Source: Nemopilema nomurai (lineage: Eukaryota; Cnidaria; Scyphozoa; Rhizostomeae; Rhizostomatidae). Taken from it: a stretch of 64,000 nucleotides of DNA. Shown here in pieces: positions 49,302 through 59,133 of this stretch. Within the stretch, counting starts at the first letter, position 1; each line of letters opens with the position of its first letter. The notes beneath the pieces are model-generated. The model ran no database searches. It was not told where the DNA came from and worked only from the letters and a program-made list of their open reading frames with translations. The translations under genes were made by a program, and so were the position numbers. The stretch is from NCBI GenBank assembly GCA_003864495.1, contig ML133503.1, positions 558,001-622,000 on the forward strand, written 5' to 3'.

Positions 49302-52246
49302 TTCTTGTCAGCAAAATACGCAAGTAAAAACAACAGACATTACGCTATAAAAATTAGAGTAGATCCAGCGTAAACTCTTGAATTGAATAACAGGTTATAA
49401 CTTGTCGCTTACGATTCTCAAACTCTCTGTCCGAGCTAGATAGCCTAAAATTTATGAAAAGGAGATTGCAATAAACTGTACAAAAGTTTTTAAGCCAATG
49501 AAAACTTGTGGACAAATCGAGTGACCCCCTGCTAGCGCCTTATTTTCCATATTTCGTAACCTGAGTTGGATGACGATGCTTATGAATTTCTGTATTGAAC
49601 GAGATATAGGTTTTTCATGGTTGTTATTCAATAGGGGCTGCCCCAAAGAAGTTCTTGAAGATTGCCCCTCAAGCTTCGTCATCTCTTGGACAGGTATCTA
49701 GTGAATCTGGATCGCTGGATGAGTAATCTCGTTTTCAAATCTGTGAGGCTTAGTTGCTCGCTCATAGGCGGAGAGCATGGGAACCTTCTTAAGGTCATCT
49801 TGAGTCAGAGGTTATATGCTCCCCGGCCGAATTGTTAATGCTAATATCAGTTTTGTCTGTTGTTTTGTCTGAGTTGCACTTCTTTTTGTCTATTATTCGA
49901 AATTTTGTAATTCATGGTATTTTTATTCTAGTCGTTTTTTATTTGATTTTTGCTAAATAGATTTGGTACAAAATTTTAGGGGTGGTTTCTATTTTATTCG
50001 GGGGAGAATTTTTATTTGTTAGGAATATTTTTCTTATGTCAATGTAATTTTTTCATTCCCATTTGATTTTTAGCTTACCTAAATAGAACTCATATTGTAC
50101 TTGTATGATTCTTTTCTATATGCTTATTTATTGTTTAGCTATTTTGTACCAAGATAATTTCACAGAACATGGCATAGTAGCAGTCACATCCTTGAAAATT
50201 TGTTTGTAGATGATTTGAACTTTTATCTTATTGTCTGAAGACGGTCCCTATCCTTACCCAACCCATTTTGGTAGATAGCTTACACAACCAAATTCGACCA
50301 GCCAAAGGGATTTCTGCTTCTCCGTTTTATTTTCTGTCTTGAGGCTTTTAAATATTTTGAAATAGGCTTGAGCTGAGAATACAGTAAGATTGATCAGCCT
50401 CAAGCGTTAACTAGAATTCGCAGTTATATCATACCGATGAAGCACCGTTGTTAATTAGTTAACAGCAGGTTTGGTGCCTTCGTTATAGGATTTTAAGTAG
50501 ATAGTCAGTTATTTTACAGAAGATCAAAAGTAATTAATTTGGTGCAATAGGACCTGATATACGGTCTCAGTTGTTGTTGTTGTATGCAGTGGTCAATGTG
50601 GCATTGGATTTGAATATCCTAGCTGCATTCAGCTTTGTTTAGTTTACGGATTTCAAAAGACATTAGCTCTTTTGTGACAGCAGCTAATTCAATTTTTATA
50701 TTGTTACTTAACATAATTCATACTTGTATATTTCTTTATGATTAGTGGATTTACCTTTGAAATAAAATTTCTCGTTTATAAATAGAAGGCATTGTCCTTG
50801 AATGTGTACATCATTTTATCGTCCACTGTGACCCACTTCGATTTTCGTGTTTTCTCCGGGACAAGCTGTTATCAATTTTATGACACAGTGTCCCTTTTAC
50901 CTTGAAAAACCTGCTCCCATGGAAACTGCAGAGATAGAGAGATATGCACTAGGGGTGCCGACTAAATTTCCAAAGAGTCATGTTTGGTCTTTTGTATTCA
51001 ATATTCAACTTCTTTCGAAGAAGAAAACTTAACTCATTCTTGCAAAAAGGACCTGTAGTAACTTGTTTGTCTACTTTCCATTTCACACATGAATGCTGAC
51101 ACCCTTTCTCGCATCTCAGCTTAAACTGTTCATTTCAATTACATCATCATTTCATCGTCCAATCTCATCCCTCGTCAGCAAAAATTATTTTTAGGATAGT
51201 AGTATAGATATAACTGTTAAGTTCAGTTCTAGTCAGAGTCTCTCTCTCGGCCTGGCTCCGTATTTTCTGCACGTTAGACAAGACAATTATCGCTCGGATT
51301 GTCCATAGAGGATGAGGTACGCAGTCGTTAGGAACCCTGACCAATACTATGAATTTATAGCCAGAAACTTCACTTAAAAGCATCAACTACATTCATAACC
51401 AGAGGGGACGAAAGTGCTCATCCCCCCCCCCCCCAGTTAAACTCCAAGCCCCACCTTTGCAAGGCGCCTGTCCCTTCCGTATTTGGTACATGAAGAAATA
51501 AACAAACGTCATAAAAGATTAGTATGCAAATCTTTGACGTTCATCTATGGACAGATGTCTTGTTTTCCCAATTTTTCTATAATCTTTTGGACTCTAATGC
51601 ATTATTTGAGACACTTTTAGACATCGATTCGCTTGTTTATGATGAAGAAGAACATGTGCCTAAAGTATCCATCTGTCTTTTCCCAGAGAAGTTTGAATGC
51701 TAAATGTAAACGCTGTGCTCTTGTGTGGGTGACAGCAAATATTGGACAAAGTGCTCTTTTGAGTTAACAAGTAGATCAATAATTCAACTTCGCGTCTACA
51801 AAATTGGTTGCAAACAGAGTAGGGCATCAGTTCTACATTCAATATTCAAAAGCAACGATACGAAGATAAATTTGCTCCTGTTTGTGAGAGTAGGTCGTGA
51901 CTGAACTGGCAACTTTGCAAAACATCTTGAAAACGCAGAGATTTGTAAATGGAAAGATACAGGAATGCAGGCTTCTTGTCTAAAGCAGAGTGAATGATAT
52001 CCAAACGCATGCGTAGTGTGTTTGTCAGTTCAGAGAGCCGAAATCTGGGAGCTACTTTTTAGAAGAGAAATTTGCAGTAAATGTCCGCTTAACTTGAAAT
52101 TAGGAGAGCTTACGTCATTGACAAACAATAAGGCTAAAATACTCTTTGCTTGCAGCAAGGCGAAAGACAAGACTTTCCCACATAACAAGTTTATATTTCA
52201 TTCTGACAAAGCTAAGGTACTTCAAGTCTACCAATATCTTGGCCTA
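49302..52246. other. PTP-PEST 3' UTR and intergenic DNA up to the array
   Basis: About 2.9 kb with an AATAAA near 50760. No gene seen. A run of C lies near 51422. The region ends with the TA at 52245-52246 that abuts the first M segment of the tandem array. Confidence 0.5.
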
Positions 52247-52522
52247 CAATGCCTGCCAAAAGTCCTTGGAACACCTCATTATTTTCTCTGGTTTTCGCAT
52301 TTTTCATTTCCTTGACACGCCACAAGCTGTTAATCCCCCTCCTCCCCCCTAAAACAATGTTGGTAACAAAGTAAAGCATCCAGTCAATCTGGGGAAAAAG
52401 TTTGGTCTAAAATTGACGCTTCGTTTAGCAGCAACACAACATTGTTCGAAGGGGGGGAGGGGGATAAGTGAACGCGAGTCAAAGAATTGTCGTAAGTGTG
52501 CCAACAATTTTGGCAGGCATTG
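52247..52522. repeat. Fold-back segment M, copy 1
   Basis: 276 bp whose two halves are imperfect inverted repeats. Outer arms: CAATGCCTGCCAAAA is repeated inverted at the end. Further in, TTGACACGCC pairs loosely with GCGAGTCAA, the C-rich run near 52335 faces the G-rich run near 52455, and AACAATGTTG pairs with CAACATTGTT. The strand should be able to fold into one long imperfect hairpin. A diverged solo copy is at 3456-3753. Confidence 0.88.
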
Positions 52523-52612
52523 TCTGAAATTTTTTTTGAAAACTGGGGGTTTTTGAAAAATAAAGGCTATTTGACATGGGGTTTTCGATGGCGCTGATTT
52601 TATTTCTGGCAA
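52523..52612 (+). repeat. Left terminal inverted repeat of body E, unit 1
   Basis: Starts TCTGAAATTTTT. The 19-bp block GGTTTTCGATGGCGCTGAT at 52580-52598 lies 57 bp from the end. The right end of E (56846-56935) has the same blocks inverted at exactly the same distance (56860-56878). Between the blocks the two arms differ. Confidence 0.85.
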
Positions 52613-52977
52613 AAAAAGTTTAATTTTTTCAGACCCAGTAGGGGTTTCAGGGGGTTGGGTCTAATTAGTGCTTGTCTTGGCACCTTTCAATGCAATAAAC
52701 AGCACTTCATGCTCATGGGACTTTTCATTCATATTTTAAGCTTGGAAAACTATTCACCAATAAGAATAGAAGAAATTTGGCGAATTAGAATAAAATTGGC
52801 TAATTAGAATATGCAAAAAGGTCATTTCAAAGAAACACGATTTTTCTGTTATGATTGAAATTACTTCACACTAAGTATGAAAGGGTGCATCGGTCGCTTT
52901 TCAATGGATTGTTGCAAAATATGTCTAAATATAGAATAGAATTTAATTATACGACACGTGTTTCTGGAGAAAAAAAG

Positions 52978-52985
52978 TATAAAAT
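52978..52985 (+). promoter_or_regulatory. TATA box of the transposase gene, unit 1
   Basis: TATAAAAT about 60 bp before the ATG at 53046, which is the first ATG after the expected transcription start. Repeated in each unit (57669-57676, 62360-62367). Confidence 0.55.
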
Positions 52986-53045
52986 CCCTAGATTTAGAGC
53001 AATCAGATCTAACAGAGGACTCACATCTACAGAGGATTACTCTTG

Positions 53046-54140
53046 ATGCTTCAGAGGATGGTCTTCCATACAAAGATAAGTGCAAAGACACGGGCCTATG
53101 CCTACTATCTACGATTAGAGAGAGGAATATCGTATCGGAAAGTTGCTGATATTTGCAAAATATCTCCTTCGAGTGTTGTACGAATTTCTCGAGAAGGTCT
53201 TCAGGTGAAACAACACAAAGAACGAGCTGGACGACCATCAGTTATGAACAAGAGAGAAAGGGCAAGATTTCTTAGAACATTCAAACGAATGAGGAATGAA
53301 AATTCAAATATCAAAGTGATGGATATAGCCAAGGAGAGTGAAATAACACGCAACGTTAGCTACCGGACACTCGTTAGAGTTTTGAATCAAGCGGGGTACA
53401 AGTGCTTACGGCCGAGACGCAAAGGAGTCTTATCGTCTGCAGATAGAAGACAAAGAGTTCGCTATGCCAAAGAGGCCCTTCGAACACACGACCAAAGGTT
53501 TTGGTGTGACGAAGTTCTCGTTTATTTGGATGCAGTTTCATTTGTACACAAACAGAATCCCTACAGAGATGCATTGACGCCATGTGGAAGAATCTGGAGA
53601 AAATCAAGTGAGGGACTGGAATATACGACAAAAGGAAGCAAAAGCCTACCTGAGGGGCGGAGGTTGCATGTCATGGTGGGCGTTGGATTTTCTTCAGGGG
53701 TAGTAATTGCCGAAGAATACGAGAAGATGAATGGAAGGTGGTTTGCAAAGTTTGCAGAAAATACTTTACAGCATGTACTTTTAGAATGCGCTCATTTCAA
53801 AAAGAGGGACAAACTGCTTTTTGTAATGGATAATGACCCAAGTCAAAACAGCAGAATAGCCAAAGATATGTTGAACGAAATTGGTGCAGAAGTCGTAAAA
53901 ATACCCCCGAGATCACCAGACTTGAATCCAATAGAGAATGTATTTCACAACGTAAAACGACAGATGACTAAAGAAGCGCTTAGGGGAAGAATAGAGAAGG
54001 AGGACTTCAACGGCTTCAGAAAGAGGGTACTGAGGACACTTGCCAATTTCAATACTTCTGTCATCGATTCAACGATAAAATCTATGCACGAGCGCCTGAA
54101 AATGGTTGTACGTAACGAAGGACACAGAACAAAGTACTAG
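53046..54140 (+). CDS. Tc1-type DD34E transposase, unit 1
   Basis: 364 aa, no intron, intact. Family: IS630/Tc1/mariner. The N-terminus has paired-type helix-turn-helix DNA binding (RGISYRKVADICKISPSSV, about residues 26-45), a GRP linker (62-64) and a second HTH (about 88-118). Catalytic residues: Asp162 (VYLDAVSF), Asp262 (FVMDNDPSQNS) and Glu297 (SPDLNPIENVF), with 34 residues between the last two, which is the DD34E signature of Tc1. The enzyme should bind terminal repeats and integrate at TA. I use the ATG at 53046; the preceding codon is TTG. A polyadenylation signal AATAAA lies 56 bp after the stop. It converges on the Rep gene. Confidence 0.93.
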   Translation: MLQRMVFHTKISAKTRAYAYYLRLERGISYRKVADICKISPSSVVRISREGLQVKQHKERAGRPSVMNKRERARFLRTFKRMRNENSNIKVMDIAKESEITRNVSYRTLVRVLNQAGYKCLRPRRKGVLSSADRRQRVRYAKEALRTHDQRFWCDEVLVYLDAVSFVHKQNPYRDALTPCGRIWRKSSEGLEYTTKGSKSLPEGRRLHVMVGVGFSSGVVIAEEYEKMNGRWFAKFAENTLQHVLLECAHFKKRDKLLFVMDNDPSQNSRIAKDMLNEIGAEVVKIPPRSPDLNPIENVFHNVKRQMTKEALRGRIEKEDFNGFRKRVLRTLANFNTSVIDSTIKSMHERLKMVVRNEGHRTKY

Positions 54141-54195
54141 ATTAACTTTATAATGTTTAATACTGATTGATGGCTCTTGCATTGCAACGCTAACC

Positions 54196-54201
54196 AATAA
54201 A
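54196..54201 (+). terminator. Polyadenylation signal of the transposase, unit 1
   Basis: AATAAA 56 bp after the stop codon at 54140. The same site recurs at 58887-58892 and 63578-63583. Confidence 0.6.
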
Positions 54202-54442
54202 GTAGATGAATAGAATCGTTCCATGGTGCTGCTCCTCCGCACCGACAGCCAGGTGACAATAGAAATGTTTCATTTTTCCCACTTATTCTTTAATTTCTCA
54301 TGTACACAATATTTTTTTTCATCAAAAAACTTTCGCATTCTGATTTAAATTTGCTATTCGTTATTTGTAGCGCTTCTCTTCATCTAAAAAGCCGCTTGTT
54401 TGCTAGCAAGCAAAGGCGCGAGTTGAAAAGTGTCTGTTCTCC

Positions 54443-54843
54443 ACGGTTTACCCCACGGTTTACCATTTGTAAAATGCTTATAACTTTGTTGTTAACTTGA
54501 GAAAATTAATTTTTTTTTTGTAAGAAGTGGTGCAATGCTTTTATGAAGGTAATTGTCAACTTTGATGTAGCTTTGATAAGTGCGAAACGAGAAAATCGAG
54601 AAATGGTCCACGGTTTACCCTTTTTGCAATTCAAATTTGATGTCTTCAGAAGCTTTCTCATTTTCAACGGTTTACCATACAGTTCCGTAAATTTCTTCCC
54701 TCAAAGCGAAGATATTCTAAAGAAAAGTTCATGTCTGGGTAGGTTTCGTAGAAGCACCACTTCTATAAAAAGATGGGAGCAAATAGTTCACGTGCTGATG
54801 AATAAATGGGGAAAAAGTGCCACGGTTTACCATACGGTTTACC
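54443..54843. repeat. Iteron field ACGGTTTACC x6, unit 1
   Basis: Six exact same-strand copies of ACGGTTTACC at 54443, 54455, 54610, 54667, 54822 and 54834. Two are close pairs 12 bp apart. Each has GGT-TT-ACC symmetry. The field fills the gap between the 3' ends of the transposase and Rep genes. Repeats like this are typical binding sites of replication initiators; binding by this Rep is an inference. Confidence 0.8.
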
Positions 54844-55015
54844 ATTTGGACGACCATTCGGGGATGCATCGCAGCACAAGAATGTGCTCGAGACATTGCC
54901 ACTGCCTAGGTGGTCTTTGTTAAGTATCAAGACTTTATTGAAGACAATAGCAATCCAGCATAGTAAATCAAGAAAAAACAAAGCATGCGATCATTAATGA
55001 CAGTGGATGTCACTT

Positions 55016-55021
55016 TTTATT
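55016..55021 (-). terminator. Polyadenylation signal overlapping the Rep stop codon, unit 1
   Basis: On the minus strand AATAAA spans the Rep stop (TAA at 55019-55017). A signal this tight to the stop is typical of compact mobile elements. It recurs at 59707-59712. Confidence 0.55.
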
Positions 55022-56321
55022 GTCGCTCTAAAACGAGTTTGGCAAAACAATGCCCACAGGAAGGAACACTTCTCTGCACACGCTCTTCGAACTGATGTCT
55101 GAAGTTGAAGACTCGCCATCGAACGTTCATCATTTCCGTCTCGCGTTCATCAAACATGGAGCCTTTGATGAAAGTGATGGGTGCTTTTGCAGTGGCAAAG
55201 ACGGGAGTGCCAAGGCTGAGCTCGATATCCTTGCTATAGGATGTCTTAGGAGCAGCGAAGTGGACAACTGCACCTTCGAGCAACTGCAGCATGTCACTCC
55301 ACGGAAGTATGACAGGTGACCATCTAAAATCATTGAGAAATATAACCTCCTTTTCTTCGACTCCAAGCCATGCATAGGAACATGTGGCTGGAGAAAGAAA
55401 GGCGTTATAAACAACCCTGACTGGGTCGAGGATAAAGGTTTTGCCGCAATTCGCTGGGCCACAAATGTAAATATTTCGGCCCTTGCCACGACCTTTGTCG
55501 AGTAACGTAAAGATGGCCTCGGCAAAAACAGGTTGGTCGATTGAATTTTTCTCTAGTATTTCTAAGGCACATTGGAGCCATTCCCCCTTGCAGACACAGG
55601 GAGAAGCCAGCTGTTGCTGCAAGATCTGAACCCTTGTCATTCCTGCTCTTTGTAGCTTCGAATTTGCCATCTCCATCTCCCACGTCGTATCCAGCAATTC
55701 CCTGATTTTCTTATCGCTTCGTCCTAGGACAAAGTCGTACAGACGCGAGTCCCCTTGGTCTACAGAGGATCTTGCAAGGCCAAGCAGCTCCAAGCGAGAA
55801 TGCACTTTGTGCTTGATGGCCATCCTGGCAACATCAGGATTCGATAGACGCTTTGGTTTTTTGGACCTTTTAGAACATTTATTCCTTTTAGCTCTTGTAG
55901 CCTCTGCTGTTTTTGGAGCTGCTACATGAGGATGTTGCTCGCTTTTAATAAAAGCCCCGTCTTCCTTCGCAACATAATTGAAGGCAGTGTGGTAGCCACT
56001 GTGGCCAGAAAAGTTAACAGTAATTTTGTGGCGATCATTTAGATGCGTTTTTACCTTCACCCACCTTTGAATACGGTCGAGAAGGACACACATATGAAAA
56101 TGATATGCACCATTCTTGTGCTGCTCCATACAGCATGCCCATTGCTCCACAGTAGCATTGGTGCTTTCGTTAAAAGCATTTACCACGATTGTGGAGAACT
56201 TTTCGCGGTCAAAGATTTTAGTGTCCGCATCACTGTATGTAATCAGGTAAACTTTTCTCACAACACGTCTTCCAAGATTTTCTGGTGCTTCCACCTCGTT
56301 AGATTGAGTTCCAGTTGCCAT
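55017..56321 (-). CDS. HUH endonuclease-SF3 helicase Rep protein, unit 1
   Basis: 434 aa, no intron, intact. The N-terminal HUH nuclease has motif 1 VYLITYSD (24-31), motif 2 HFH (74-76) and motif 3 with the nicking tyrosine YVAK (Tyr116, Lys119). A basic linker follows (144-158, rich in Lys/Arg, possible nuclear signal). The C-terminal SF3 helicase has Walker A GPANCGKT (288-295), Walker B VIFLNDF (326-332) and motif C PVFATAKAPI (373-382), in which the usual Asn is not evident. Such proteins nick an origin and unwind DNA in rolling-circle or rolling-hairpin replication. They are known from CRESS-DNA and parvo-type viruses and from related copies in eukaryotic genomes. No capsid gene is near. 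It converges on the transposase across the iteron field. Confidence 0.88.
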   Translation of the reverse strand: MATGTQSNEVEAPENLGRRVVRKVYLITYSDADTKIFDREKFSTIVVNAFNESTNATVEQWACCMEQHKNGAYHFHMCVLLDRIQRWVKVKTHLNDRHKITVNFSGHSGYHTAFNYVAKEDGAFIKSEQHPHVAAPKTAEATRAKRNKCSKRSKKPKRLSNPDVARMAIKHKVHSRLELLGLARSSVDQGDSRLYDFVLGRSDKKIRELLDTTWEMEMANSKLQRAGMTRVQILQQQLASPCVCKGEWLQCALEILEKNSIDQPVFAEAIFTLLDKGRGKGRNIYICGPANCGKTFILDPVRVVYNAFLSPATCSYAWLGVEEKEVIFLNDFRWSPVILPWSDMLQLLEGAVVHFAAPKTSYSKDIELSLGTPVFATAKAPITFIKGSMFDERETEMMNVRWRVFNFRHQFEERVQRSVPSCGHCFAKLVLERQ

Positions 56322-56572
56322 ATTAATAAACGTAGTATGTTGCGTAAATTTTCAAATTGCACGACTGGCAAAAAAATTGGCAGTTATTACCTCGATCGCT
56401 TTTGTACACAGCCTCGATCTCAAAACGCCTCGGCTTACGTTTATTGGAGCTTCTCAAAGTTTTACTCACGTAAAAAAATTTTTTATTCTGAAACAAGCTT
56501 AAAATGTTTTTGTCCATTGTCCATGCCCAATTTCCAGTTTCCCTTTGAGTAAACATTTTCATAATGTAGCTA

Positions 56573-56611
56573 GATAAGTCAATAAAGTAGCTCTTTTCAA
56601 TAGGACTTATC
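56573..56611. other. Stem-loop upstream of Rep, unit 1
   Basis: GATAAGTC (56573-56580) and GACTTATC (56604-56611) form a perfect 8-bp stem with a 23-nt loop, 250 bp upstream of the Rep start. TCAATAAA occurs on both sides. A weaker hairpin, ATTCT-AGTATTCA-AGAAT, lies at 56780-56797. Either could be an origin or a regulatory structure; there is no exact viral-type nonanucleotide. Confidence 0.35.
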
Positions 56612-56845
56612 AATAAAAGTGCTACTATTCTAGCCTCCTTTAACTATGCAATTTTTCATAATAAGTCTAATATACTCAAGTTGACGTACGTGAAAATCTA
56701 ACTAGATCACTTTTCCAAGCAAATTTGATTCTTCATGGATGCTTATGGGTAACAAAGTTGATCCCCGGGGGGTCACGGTATTCTAGTATTCAAGAATCAA
56801 GAACACCCCCATAGCTTAAAACTGGCTTGGAATTTTGAAAAAATA

Positions 56846-56935
56846 ACCTGAAAAATGAGATCAGCGCCATCGAAAACCTATGGTTTGATAATGGTTTTGG
56901 GGTCATTATTAACAGTTTTGAATAAAAATTTCAGA
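56846..56935 (-). repeat. Right terminal inverted repeat of body E, unit 1
   Basis: Ends AAAAATTTCAGA and continues into the next M (CAATGCC...). On the minus strand it reproduces the left end of E: TCTGAAATTTTT and, 57 bp in, the 19-bp block at 56860-56878. Confidence 0.85.
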
Positions 56936-57211
56936 CAATGCCTGCCAAAAGTCCTTGGAACACCTCATTATTTTCTCTGGTTTTCGCATTTTTCATTTCC
57001 TTGACACGCCACAAGCTGTTAATCCCCCTCCTCCCCCCTAAAACAATGTTGGTAACAAAGTAAAGCATCCAGTCAATCTGGGGAAAAAGTTTGGTCTAAA
57101 ATTGACGCTTCGTTTAGCAGCAACACAACATTGTTCGAAGGGGGGGAGGGGGATAAGTGAACGCGAGTCAAAGAATTGTCGTAAGTGTGCCAACAATTTT
57201 GGCAGGCATTG
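56936..57211. repeat. Fold-back segment M, copy 2, at a unit junction
   Basis: Identical in layout to copy 1, but here E ends flank it on both sides: AAAAATTTCAGA before and TCTGAAATTTTT after. M with its flanks is a larger inverted repeat. Confidence 0.88.
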
Positions 57212-57736
57212 TCTGAAATTTTTTTTGAAAACTGGGGGTTTTTGAAAAATAAAGGCTATTTGACATGGGGTTTTCGATGGCGCTGATTTCATTTCTGGCA
57301 AAAAAAGTTTAATTTTTTCAGACCCAGTAGGGGTTTCAGGGGGTTGGGTCTAATTAGTGCTTGTCTTGGCACCTTTCAATGCAATAAACAGCACTTCATG
57401 CTCATGGGACTTTTCATTCATATTTTAAGCTTGGAAAACTATTCACCAATAAGAATAGAAGAAATTTGGCGAATTAGAATAAAATTGGCTAATTAGAATA
57501 TGCAAAAAGGTCATTTCAAAGAAACACGATTTTTCTTTGTTATGATTGAAATTACTTCACACTAAGTATGAAAGGGTGCATCGGTCGCTTTTCAATGGAT
57601 TGTTGCAAAATATGTCTAAATATAGAATAGAATTTAATTATACGACACGTGTTTCTGGAGAAAAAAAGTATAAAATCCCTAGATTTAGAGCAATCAGATC
57701 TAACAGAGGACTCACATCTACAGAGGATTACTCTTG

Positions 57737-58831
57737 ATGCTTCAGAGGATGGTCTTCCATACAAAGATAAGTGCAAAGACACGGGCCTATGCCTACTATC
57801 TACGATTAGAGAGAGGAATATCGTATCGGAAAGTTGCTGATATTTGCAAAATATCTCCTTCGAGTGTTGTACGAATTTCTCGAGAAGGTCTTCAGGTGAA
57901 ACAACACAAAGAACGAGCTGGACGACCATCAGTTATGAACAAGAGAGAAAGGGCAAGATTTCTTAGAACATTCAAACGAATGAGGAATGAAAATTCAAAT
58001 ATCAAAGTGATGGATATAGCCAAGGAGAGTGAAATAACACGCAACGTTAGCTACCGGACACTCGTTAGAGTTTTGAATCAAGCGGGGTACAAGTGCTTAC
58101 GGCCGAGACGCAAAGGAGTCTTATCGTCTGCAGATAGAAGACAAAGAGTTCGCTATGCCAAAGAGGCCCTTCGAACACACGACCAAAGGTTTTGGTGTGA
58201 CGAAGTTCTCGTTTATTTGGATGCAGTTTCATTTGTACACAAACAGAATCCCTACAGAGATGCATTGACGCCATGTGGAAGAATCTGGAGAAAATCAAGT
58301 GAGGGACTGGAATATACGACAAAAGGAAGCAAAAGCCTACCTGAGGGGCGGAGGTTGCATGTCATGGTGGGCGTTGGATTTTCTTCAGGGGTAGTAATTG
58401 CCGAAGAATACGAGAAGATGAATGGAAGGTGGTTTGCAAAGTTTGCAGAAAATACTTTACAGCATGTACTTTTAGAATGCGCTCATTTCAAAAAGAGGGA
58501 CAAACTGCTTTTTGTAATGGATAATGACCCAAGTCAAAACAGCAGAATAGCCAAAGATATGTTGAACGAAATTGGTGCAGAAGTCGTAAAAATACCCCCG
58601 AGATCACCAGACTTGAATCCAATAGAGAATGTATTTCACAACGTAAAACGACAGATGACTAAAGAAGCGCTTAGGGGAAGAATAGAGAAGGAGGACTTCA
58701 ACGGCTTCAGAAAGAGGGTACTGAGGACACTTGCCAATTTCAATACTTCTGTCATCGATTCAACGATAAAATCTATGCACGAGCGCCTGAAAATGGTTGT
58801 ACGTAACGAAGGACACAGAACAAAGTACTAG
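57737..58831 (+). CDS. Tc1-type DD34E transposase, unit 2
   Basis: Same 364-aa product as in unit 1, intact, with Asp162, Asp262 and Glu297. TATA box at 57669-57676, polyadenylation signal at 58887-58892. Full domain description is under unit 1. Confidence 0.93.
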   Translation: MLQRMVFHTKISAKTRAYAYYLRLERGISYRKVADICKISPSSVVRISREGLQVKQHKERAGRPSVMNKRERARFLRTFKRMRNENSNIKVMDIAKESEITRNVSYRTLVRVLNQAGYKCLRPRRKGVLSSADRRQRVRYAKEALRTHDQRFWCDEVLVYLDAVSFVHKQNPYRDALTPCGRIWRKSSEGLEYTTKGSKSLPEGRRLHVMVGVGFSSGVVIAEEYEKMNGRWFAKFAENTLQHVLLECAHFKKRDKLLFVMDNDPSQNSRIAKDMLNEIGAEVVKIPPRSPDLNPIENVFHNVKRQMTKEALRGRIEKEDFNGFRKRVLRTLANFNTSVIDSTIKSMHERLKMVVRNEGHRTKY

Positions 58832-59133
58832 ATTAACTTTATAATGTTTAATACTGATTGATGGCTCTTGCATTGCAACGCTAACCAATAAAGTAGATGA
58901 ATAGAATCGTTCCATGGTGCTGCTCCTCCGCACCGACAGCCAGGTGACAATAGAAATGTTTCATTTTTCCCACTTATTCTTTAATTTCTCATGTACACAA
59001 TATTTTTTTTCATCAAAAAACTTTCGCATTCTGATTTAAATTTGCTATTCGTTATTTGTAGCGCTTCTCTTCATCTAAAAAGCCGCTTGTTTGCTAGCAA
59101 GCAAAGGCGCGAGTTGAAAAGTGTCTGTTCTCC

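Larger units (their letters stand above)
52247..56935. mobile_element. Rep/transposase element, tandem unit 1
   Basis: First of three head-to-tail units: M (52247-52522) followed by body E (52523-56935). It carries a Tc1-type transposase gene (+) and a Rep gene (-), convergent, with an iteron field between them. The left end starts CAATGCCTGCC directly after a genomic TA. The unit is 2 bp shorter than the next ones (a TT missing after 52846) and differs at 52601 (T instead of C). No capsid-like gene is visible. The Rep is of a type found in ssDNA viruses of animals, but the unit as seen looks like a transposable or plasmid-like element. Confidence 0.88.

Noticed and set aside
52861..53238. 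125-residue minus-strand open frame at the transposase 5' end
   Set aside because: Antisense to the transposase helix-turn-helix region; no recognisable motif.
54543..54923. 126-residue plus-strand open frame in the iteron field
   Set aside because: Its sequence mirrors the iteron repeats and shows no protein-like composition or domain; the region fits a regulatory role better.
56043..56552. 169-residue plus-strand open frame overlapping the Rep 5' end
   Set aside because: Antisense shadow of the conserved Rep coding region.
56780..56797. Classical viral nonanucleotide origin
   Set aside because: The loop AGTATTCA matches only part of the usual core and the stem has just five pairs, so it is kept only as a weak candidate.
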